Origin: Chloroflexota bacterium
Lineage (GTDB): Bacteria; Chloroflexota; Anaerolineae; Promineifilales; Promineifilaceae
Direction: 5' to 3'
Length of the DNA: 19,477 nucleotides
Assembly (NCBI GenBank): GCA_008501785.1
Contig: QQUD01000890.1
Span: 1 to 19,477, forward strand
Of the stretch, positions 7,741 to 12,879 are shown one piece after another (the stretch's first letter is position 1; each line of letters opens with the position of its first letter). The translations under genes and the position numbers were made by a program. The notes beneath the pieces are model-generated. The model saw only the letters and a program-made list of their open reading frames with translations. It did not search any database and was not told the origin of the DNA.

Positions 7741-8907
7741 ATGAACATAGAGGAAAGAAAAAAAATGATAACTGTCGAATTTGAAAAACAATTCGGCAAA
7801 ACCCCGCAAATCTGGTCAAGAGCACCAGGACGCGTAGATTTGATGGGCAGTCACACAGATTACAACATGGGCTACGTGATGACCATGACGGTGGACCGCG
7901 ACACCTGGATTGCTGCCACCCCCCGCACTGACGGCAAGGTTTGCATTCGCTCGTTAAACATTAAAGGTGAAAGTCAGTTTTCACTCGATGACATCAAACA
8001 CGATCAACGAGTTCCCTGGAGCAATTACGTGCGCGGCATGGCGCTTATGATGCAGAAAGCCGGGTACGAATTGCAAGGATTTGATGGACTGGTTCATAGT
8101 ACGGTTCCGTTTGGTAGTGGGTTAAGTTCGTCGGCGGCGATTGAGATGGGAACGGCCGTTACCTTCCAGCAACTTAGCGGATTCGATCTCGATTCGGTTG
8201 ACATGGCCCAGCTCGGGCAGCAAGCCGAAAACGAGTTCGTCGGAGTCAGTACCGGCATTCTCGACCAGTACAGCTCCGCAATGGGGCAGGTAGGCAGCGC
8301 TATTCAGCTCGATTGTCGCCACCTCACCAGCGAATCGGTGCGCATTGCAGATGGTCTGCAAGTTGTGATCTGCGACACTCGCGCCGAACGCAATTTGATG
8401 GGGTCCGAATACGATGATCGCCGTGCCCAATGCGAAGAAGGCGTGCATCTCATGCAGCAGCATGACCCATCCATTCAAGCATTGCGTGATGTTAGCCTGG
8501 AACAATTCCAAACTTACGAATCTGACTTACCAAAAATCGTTGCCAAACGATGCCGCTTTATTATAGAAGAGAGCCAGCGCGTTCTTGACCTGGCAGCGGC
8601 ATTGCCAACTGGTGATCATGATCGTTTGGCGCAGTTGTTTCGCGATTCTTATCTAGGCGCACGTGACCTGTTTGAAATAGGCGCCCCTGCAATGGAATTG
8701 ATGATGCAAGCTATGCAATCTGCCCCTGGGGTTATCGCTGCCCGTCAAGCTGGCGGTGGCTTTGGTGGCTGTCTCGTGGCTCTGGTCAAAGCGGATCACG
8801 TAGCGCATTTTTCTGAATCCGTTTACCAAACTTACAAAACAAGCAGCGGTATCGAGCCGCAAATATTTCCCGTTGCAGCCTCTGCTGGAGCCGGGAAATT
8901 AGAATAA
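7741..8907 (+). CDS. Galactokinase-like GHMP sugar kinase
   Basis: 388 residues, RBS GGAGG six bases before ATG. GHMP motif 1 is RAPGRVDLMGSHTDYN (27-42), motif 2 is PFGSGLSSSAA (123-133), GILDQ (172-176) carries the catalytic Asp D175, 'GSEYDDRRAQCE' follows as in GalK, and motif 3 is AGGGFGGCLVAL near the C-terminus. Length and motif order are those of galactokinase, which makes galactose 1-phosphate from ATP. The GEHTDY box of true galactokinases reads GSHTDY here: Ser37 replaces the Glu (human Glu43) that contacts the sugar at C6, so a modified or different hexose is likely. Its presence in a methyl-transfer cluster suggests it phosphorylates the sugar before or after demethylation (inference). 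No galactose-1-phosphate uridylyltransferase or epimerase is nearby. Confidence 0.88.
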   Translation: MNIEERKKMITVEFEKQFGKTPQIWSRAPGRVDLMGSHTDYNMGYVMTMTVDRDTWIAATPRTDGKVCIRSLNIKGESQFSLDDIKHDQRVPWSNYVRGMALMMQKAGYELQGFDGLVHSTVPFGSGLSSSAAIEMGTAVTFQQLSGFDLDSVDMAQLGQQAENEFVGVSTGILDQYSSAMGQVGSAIQLDCRHLTSESVRIADGLQVVICDTRAERNLMGSEYDDRRAQCEEGVHLMQQHDPSIQALRDVSLEQFQTYESDLPKIVAKRCRFIIEESQRVLDLAAALPTGDHDRLAQLFRDSYLGARDLFEIGAPAMELMMQAMQSAPGVIAARQAGGGFGGCLVALVKADHVAHFSESVYQTYKTSSGIEPQIFPVAASAGAGKLE

Positions 8908-8916
8908 AAACGACTT

Positions 8917-8974
8917 GTAGGGGCGTACCCTTGTGGTCGCCCAGCGCTGGGCGACCACAAGGGTACGCCCCTAC
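8917..8974. repeat. 58-bp perfect palindrome between kinase and corrinoid genes
   Basis: Two 29-bp arms with no spacer, centre AGC|GCT at 8945/8946; the left arm begins GTAGGGGCGTACCCTTGTGG. All 29 pairs are exact. It fills the gap up to the RBS (GAGG, about 8979-8982) of the next gene. This type of sequence is a common dispersed intergenic palindrome in environmental bacteria; here it could form a strong intercistronic stem. Confidence 0.9.
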
Positions 8975-8987
8975 TCAAGAGGTTAAA

Positions 8988-9623
8988 ATGCAACCTGAAT
9001 TAGAAACACTTTACGACAGTATTATTGATGGCGAGATGGCACAGACACCGGTTCTTGTACAAGCAGCACTTGATGCAGATATTCCGGCCGGTGAGATTTT
9101 GCATGGTGGCATGATTCCCGCAATGCAAGAAGTGGGTGAGTTATTTGAAGAAGGTGAATTTTTTGTGCCTGAAATGTTGATTTCGGCACGTGCCATGCAG
9201 TCAGGTTTGGCTGTTCTCAAACCGCACCTGGTTGCGTCTGGTGTCGATCCCATTGGCAAAGTGATCATTGGCACAGTCCAAGGTGACATGCACGATATTG
9301 GCAAGAATCTGGTGGCAATGATGATGGAAGGGGCTGGTTTTGCGGTGATTGATTTGGGCGTTGATGTGAAACCACAAGCCTTTATCACAGCCGTTCAGGA
9401 GAACAATGCGCAAGTTGTTGGGTTGTCGGCGCTGCTGACAACCACGATGCCCCAAATGAAAACCACTATTGATGCGTTTCGAGATGCAGGTGTGCTGCAC
9501 AGCATCAAAGTAATTGTTGGCGGGGCACCGGTCACGGCCGAATTTGCTGAACAAATTGGCGCACATGGCTTTGCGGCAGACGCCAGTCAGGCGGCTACAT
9601 TGGCAAAATCTTTATTGGCTTAA
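8988..9623 (+). CDS. Corrinoid (B12)-binding methyl carrier protein, MtaC/MtbC type
   Basis: 211 residues from ATG 8988 (GAGG upstream; an upstream in-frame ATG at 8931 lies inside the palindrome and is rejected). Residues 3-85 form the four-helix cap ('LYDSIIDGEMAQTPVLVQ', 'GGMIPAMQEVGELFEEGEFF', 'EMLISARAMQSG'); residues 90-211 form the Rossmann-like cobamide domain with D100-x-H102-x2-G (GDMHDIGKNL), GLSALLTTTMPQM and VGGAPV. H102 is the predicted lower axial cobalt ligand. Such proteins carry a methyl group from a methyltransferase I to a methyltransferase II. It is close in motif to the C-terminal domain of the fusion protein at 12875-14815, so the locus has two corrinoid carriers. Last gene of the plus-strand set. 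Confidence 0.95.
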   Translation: MQPELETLYDSIIDGEMAQTPVLVQAALDADIPAGEILHGGMIPAMQEVGELFEEGEFFVPEMLISARAMQSGLAVLKPHLVASGVDPIGKVIIGTVQGDMHDIGKNLVAMMMEGAGFAVIDLGVDVKPQAFITAVQENNAQVVGLSALLTTTMPQMKTTIDAFRDAGVLHSIKVIVGGAPVTAEFAEQIGAHGFAADASQAATLAKSLLA

Positions 9624-9649
9624 TTACTCTTTTTCTCCTCCTTTGAAAG

Positions 9650-9704
9650 TCTTCCCGGAAGTTGTCCTTGATGAACCATAATCGCTAATAAACTTCCGGG
9701 AAGA
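9650..9704. terminator. Hairpin terminator after the corrinoid gene
   Basis: TCTTCCCGGAAGTT (9650-9663) pairs exactly with AACTTCCGGGAAGA (9691-9704), and a TGGTTTTTATCC tract follows. It stands 27 bp after the stop at 9623 and probably ends the plus-strand transcript. The arms share the CCCGG centre seen in the elements at 3289 and 4710. Confidence 0.65.
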
Positions 9705-9754
9705 TGGTTTTTATCCCCTACCTTTATGAAATCTGGCTCTTTGGGAATTCAAGG

Positions 9755-9811
9755 GGAGTGGAGGCTTCAGCCGGAACATGTGCCGTGAGAACCGGCTAAA
9801 GCCTCCACTCC
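9755..9811. repeat. Dispersed palindromic repeat, copy 2
   Basis: GGAGTGGAGGCTTCAGCCGG (9755-9774) pairs with CCGGCTAAAGCCTCCACTCC (9792-9811) with a single mismatch. The left arm is identical to copy 1 at 7664-7681; the loop differs in sequence, which is the pattern of a mobile or gene-converted extragenic palindrome. Confidence 0.9.
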
Positions 9812-9925
9812 GACGCAAAATGTGGGTCTTACCCCATGAAATCCTAAAGAACCTGAAATCTTATGGGAAAATAGGACGTGCATGTTTGAAAATTAGACAA
9901 GCCGAGGCAGTTGCGATTTTGCATC

Positions 9926-9953
9926 TTGACATGGGATTAAGCCGATCTATAAT
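9926..9953 (+). promoter_or_regulatory. Consensus sigma70-type promoter of the small gene
   Basis: TTGACA (9926-9931) and TATAAT (9948-9953) both match the consensus exactly, with a 16-bp spacer. Transcription would begin near 9960, giving a leader of about 28 nt before the ATG at 9988. It is the best match to consensus that I see in the window. Confidence 0.8.
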
Positions 9954-9987
9954 GCTCTGCGTGGAACCAAAACAGTGGAGGTAAATC

Positions 9988-10125
9988 ATGAAATTGCTTT
10001 GGAAAATTAGCAATCTGGTTGAGAAACAACATGTGGCAAATAAATCCACAAAACACAAACAAGCAAAAAAACAAGCTCACAAAGATCGTCAAATTGCAGG
10101 TGTCTTGATGATTTCACAACTTTAA
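9988..10125 (+). CDS. Small lysine-rich protein of 45 residues, unknown
   Basis: ATG at 9988 follows GGAGGT with an ideal gap; the stop is TAA at 10123-10125. The peptide starts MKLLWKISNLVEKQ and has a strongly basic centre (KSTKHKQAKKQAHKDRQ), then a hydrophobic tail ending AGVLMISQL. About 11 of 45 residues are Lys, plus His and Arg, suggesting nucleic-acid or membrane contact. It has its own consensus promoter and a rho-independent terminator nine bases after the stop, so it is a complete monocistronic unit of about 215 nt. A small RNA with dual function is the alternative. I do not recognise a family. Confidence 0.65.
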   Translation: MKLLWKISNLVEKQHVANKSTKHKQAKKQAHKDRQIAGVLMISQL

Positions 10126-10134
10126 GTTGACCCC

Positions 10135-10174
10135 AAAAGCCCCCGATTCTCAGATGAATACAGGGGCTTTTTTT
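10135..10174 (+). terminator. Rho-independent terminator of the small gene (possibly bidirectional)
   Basis: AAAAGCCCC (10135-10143) pairs with GGGGCTTTT (10163-10171), loop of 19 nt, and a run of seven T (10168-10174). Read on the minus strand the stem also ends in TTTT, so it may separate the converging cluster too. A weaker stem, CCAATCA/TGATTGG (10185-10191, 10208-10214), followed by T-rich sequence, lies just downstream. Confidence 0.85.
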
Positions 10175-10245
10175 GTTGTTGACACCAATCAATTAGCGGT
10201 CGATTCCTGATTGGCTTGTTTTTTGTGAGTCGTGAGATTGGAGGG

Positions 10246-11694
10246 TTAAGGCGCGGCTTTCACTGCATCACTTAGGCCAGCCTCTTTTACCAATCGTGGA
10301 ATAATCGATTCCCAGCCAACGGGCATCAGATGAATGCCATTGATGCCTTGCAGTTTGCGAATACCTTCAATCAATTCCAGCGTGATGGCAACGCCTTCTT
10401 CTGCCGCATCTTTGGCAGTTTGCATTCGTTTCAGGATCGTTTCGGGCAGACGCACACCGGGCACGTTTTCGTGCAAATAGCGCGTCATGTTCCAACTTTT
10501 AAGCGGAGTCAGACCAGCTAGAATGTACACCTTGTCGAGAATATCTCGTTTTGCCAACTCTTCCAACCACCGCTCCAACCCTTCCACATCATAAACCAGA
10601 TTGGTTTGGAAGAACTGCGCACCGGCATTTACTTTTTTATGCTCACGAATTGCCTGAATGCGTGGGGATGAGGCAAAAGGTGAAGCGGCCGCCCCCAGGA
10701 ACATCGCTGGTGTGAACTTGATTTTGCGCCCGTCAAGATAGCGCCCTTCATCGCGCATTTTGCGCAAAATCCAGAGCATCTGCACCGAATCGACATCTAA
10801 AATATCGGTGCGAGATTGCGGCGTTACACCAATGCGGGCGCTATCACCCGAAACAACCAGCACGTTGCGAATACCCATTGCACTTGTGCCTAGCACCTGG
10901 CTTTGTAAACTGGTGCGCGTTGCATCACGCGCCGCAATTTGCATCACCGGTTCGGCTCCCAATTCTAGCGCCATTAAGCTGCATGCTTGACTGGACATGC
11001 GTGGCGTGGCTGATGCACCATCGGTGAAGTTGATCGATGTCACAAATGGTTTCAGCATTTTAATCTCTCGTTTCAGTTTGCCGGTGGCGGTGCTCATCGG
11101 CGGCGCGATTTCGGCCGCAACCACAAATTCGCCAGCCCGCAATCGCCGCTCTAGCTCAGATGCTGGTTCAGTGTAGGCGGGAGCGTGGTAGTCGCTGTCA
11201 CCTTGCCACCAGTCTGGCTGGCGCACGGGGCGGAAGATGGCGTCCCAGATGAATTCGCGCTGCTTTTTGTCGCGGGAGAGGAGGTTGGAAACGGCCGTTT
11301 TCACCCCCACCTTCTTCACCTGCCGCGCCACATCTCCCCACGTTTCTGTACCAACCTGCTCCCAATCCAAAGGCGGCAGCACCTCCATCAGCAAATCTTC
11401 ACGCCCCATCCGAAACGCCCGTTCATAAATGGCATGCCAAATGCAAGGACGGGATTCATCCACATAGCATTGTTCTGTGGCCCCGCCACAAGGCCCATTG
11501 CGCAGCCCTTTTGGGCATTCCATTGGGCAAATAAACGCCGTTTCTTGCAGCAAGCAATTGCCACACATGCGACAGCCAAACATCGGCCCTTTCACCAGCA
11601 GTTCCAGCTTTGCCAGAGCACGATTTCCAAATGATTCACGTTTAAACGGCGTGTAGGCAGGTTGCCATCGCCTTCCAGGTGTAAAACCGGGCAT
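10246..11694 (-). CDS. Methylenetetrahydrofolate reductase: N-terminal MTHFR_C (MetV-like) domain fused to MetF
   Basis: 482 residues from ATG 11694, chosen because GGAGAGAAG precedes it and because the 22 residues upstream (from 11760) look untranslated. Residues about 30-120 are Cys-rich: C41, C44, C47, C56, C60, C69, C76 and C84 (CRMCGNC, CPMEC, NGPCGG), the zinc/iron-sulfur-type MTHFR_C domain that is a separate protein (MetV) in acetogens. From about residue 185, 'EFVVAAEIAPPMSTATGK', 'SINFTDGAS' and 'VLVVSGDSAR' mark the MetF TIM barrel that binds FAD and folate. The enzyme interconverts methyl- and methylene-tetrahydrofolate; in this context it would oxidise methyl-THF made by the gene just upstream at 11778-12623. 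An 83-bp gap with a hairpin separates the two genes. Confidence 0.9.
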   Translation of the reverse strand: MPGFTPGRRWQPAYTPFKRESFGNRALAKLELLVKGPMFGCRMCGNCLLQETAFICPMECPKGLRNGPCGGATEQCYVDESRPCIWHAIYERAFRMGREDLLMEVLPPLDWEQVGTETWGDVARQVKKVGVKTAVSNLLSRDKKQREFIWDAIFRPVRQPDWWQGDSDYHAPAYTEPASELERRLRAGEFVVAAEIAPPMSTATGKLKREIKMLKPFVTSINFTDGASATPRMSSQACSLMALELGAEPVMQIAARDATRTSLQSQVLGTSAMGIRNVLVVSGDSARIGVTPQSRTDILDVDSVQMLWILRKMRDEGRYLDGRKIKFTPAMFLGAAASPFASSPRIQAIREHKKVNAGAQFFQTNLVYDVEGLERWLEELAKRDILDKVYILAGLTPLKSWNMTRYLHENVPGVRLPETILKRMQTAKDAAEEGVAITLELIEGIRKLQGINGIHLMPVGWESIIPRLVKEAGLSDAVKAAP

Positions 11695-11738
11695 AATCTT
11701 CTCTCCAAATTGGTAGTGTTTTAGGATTGTGGGGTGAA

Positions 11739-11762
11739 GGGTGAGGAATGGATTCCCCACCC
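11739..11762. repeat. Short hairpin between the pterin methyltransferase and MTHFR genes
   Basis: GGGTGAGGAAT (11739-11749) faces ATTCCCCACCC (11752-11762) with one mismatch; alternative pairings exist because GTGGGG and CCCCTCACC are repeated around it. It lies in the only untranslated stretch between the two genes. Confidence 0.4.
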
Positions 11763-11777
11763 CTCACCTTTTTCGTT

Positions 11778-12623
11778 TTAGGATTTTTGTGTTTGCCGGT
11801 AATGCTGAATGTATCGCATCGAGTAAAAATCGCGGCCAAGCAGCAAGTCTGCGGCACGAATGGTGTTTGTGAGGTGAACAGGATTGGTGATGGCGCAGCT
11901 GGTCCCAACACTGATCGCAATCGCCATAAACGCTTGATTAATCACGCTGCGCAGCGGCAGTCCAAACGAAACATTGCTCGCGCCCATGGTGATGTTGGCA
12001 TCAAACTCGTCATGAATGCGCTGGATGGTTTCTAGCGTTACTTTTCCTGCGTTGTGGTCTGCGCTAACCGCCATCACCAGCGGATCAATCACCACATCTG
12101 AACTGGGAATGCCGAGTTTGGCGGCCCGTTCAATGATTTTGCCAGCAATGGCAACGCGCTTGTCCACGTCCATCGAGATGCCGTCATCATCCATCGTTAG
12201 ACCAATCACGGGTGCGTTAAATTCTTTAACGATGGGCAGAATGGCATTTAAGGAAGCCTCTTCGCCATTAACGGAATTGACGAGGGTGCGCTCGGGAGCG
12301 ACGGCTAATGCTGCTGCCAATGCCTGTGGGTTGGGGGAGTCTAGGCAGAGGGGGATGTCGAATTGGGCGGTTACGGCCGTTACCACATCCGGCAGCAAGC
12401 TCACCTCATCCAGCCCCGGTACACCTACATTAATATCCAAGACATCCGCCCCAGCCTTGATTTGCGAATCGGCCAGTTCCATCACGTAGTTGTAGTTGCG
12501 GTCGGTGAACGCAGCCGTTAACTTTTTACGCCGCGTCGGATTGATGCTCTCACCAATCACCACAAAGGCAGCTTCATTATCAATCGTTACCGATTTTGAT
12601 TTAGATTTCAAAATAGTTTGCAT
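11778..12623 (-). CDS. Pterin-binding methyltransferase (dihydropteroate-synthase fold, AcsE/MtvA-like)
   Basis: 281 residues. 'VVIGESINPTRRKKL' (21-35), 'DVLDINVGVPG' (60-70, D63 and N65), 'LCLDSPNP' (92-99, D95), 'LVNSVNGEE' (114-122, N116), 'IDPLVMAVSADH' (179-190, D180) and 'GASNVSFGLPLR' (214-225, N217) are the pterin-binding motifs of methyltetrahydrofolate:corrinoid methyltransferases such as AcsE and the folate domain of MetH, which move a methyl group between cobamide and tetrahydrofolate. The length is that of a stand-alone methyltransferase II, so it is the expected link from the corrinoid proteins to MetF. It is not FolP, which has a different N-terminal motif and context. AAAGG about ten bases upstream supports the start. 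Confidence 0.9.
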   Translation of the reverse strand: MQTILKSKSKSVTIDNEAAFVVIGESINPTRRKKLTAAFTDRNYNYVMELADSQIKAGADVLDINVGVPGLDEVSLLPDVVTAVTAQFDIPLCLDSPNPQALAAALAVAPERTLVNSVNGEEASLNAILPIVKEFNAPVIGLTMDDDGISMDVDKRVAIAGKIIERAAKLGIPSSDVVIDPLVMAVSADHNAGKVTLETIQRIHDEFDANITMGASNVSFGLPLRSVINQAFMAIAISVGTSCAITNPVHLTNTIRAADLLLGRDFYSMRYIQHYRQTQKS

Positions 12624-12649
12624 AATTGTTTAGCCTTTAAGGGGGCAAG

Positions 12650-12756
12650 ATTTTTTAACGCAGATGACGCAGATTAACTCGCAGATTTTGAAGATTTTTT
12701 CTTTAATCTTTGAATTCTGTGTCCTCGATCCTTGAAATCTGTGTTAAAAATCTTGA
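12650..12756. repeat. Imperfect long inverted repeat (about 107 bp)
   Basis: The ends GATTTTTTAACGCAGAT (from 12650) and ATCTGTGTTAAAAATC (to about 12756) are near-complementary, and inner parts CAGATTTTGAAGATT and AATCTTTGAATTCTG also pair partly around a TTTTCTTT loop. The left half holds three spaced copies of CGCAGAT. It looks like a decayed dispersed palindromic element in the gap between two minus-strand genes. Confidence 0.5.
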
Positions 12757-12820
12757 ACCTTTTTTCGTTTAATTCTGCTTAGGCAGTTTCACAAAAACAG
12801 TCATGAGATTAAGTTGATGA

Positions 12821-12879
12821 TTTAAGCCATTGCCAGAAGGTATTGTTTCCCATGATTGTTTTTCGGCAATGGCCTTAAA
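12821..12879. terminator. Hairpin overlapping the stop of the UroD-corrinoid gene
   Basis: TTTAAGCCATTGCC (12821-12834) pairs with GGCAATGGCCTTAAA (12865-12879), one bulged C. The right arm includes the TAA stop at 12875-12877. There is no strong T run after it on the minus strand, so an mRNA 3'-end or attenuation role is as likely as true termination. Confidence 0.45.

Larger units (their letters stand above)
9624..9987. other. 364-bp intergenic region
   Basis: It contains the hairpin terminator at 9650-9704, the second copy of the GGAGTGGAGGC palindromic repeat at 9755-9811, and the consensus promoter at 9926-9953. I see no protein gene of its own; the frame at 9778-9984 starts inside the repeat and has no RBS. 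Confidence 0.7.

Noticed and set aside
8908..8987. Cobalamin riboswitch ahead of the corrinoid gene
   Set aside because: The gap is fully occupied by the 58-bp palindrome; no B12-box-like sequence seen here or ahead of the fusion gene.
11778..12623. Folate-biosynthesis dihydropteroate synthase (folP)
   Set aside because: Motifs GESINPTRR and DPLVMAVSADH fit methyl-THF:corrinoid methyltransferases, and the neighbour is MetF, not folate genes.
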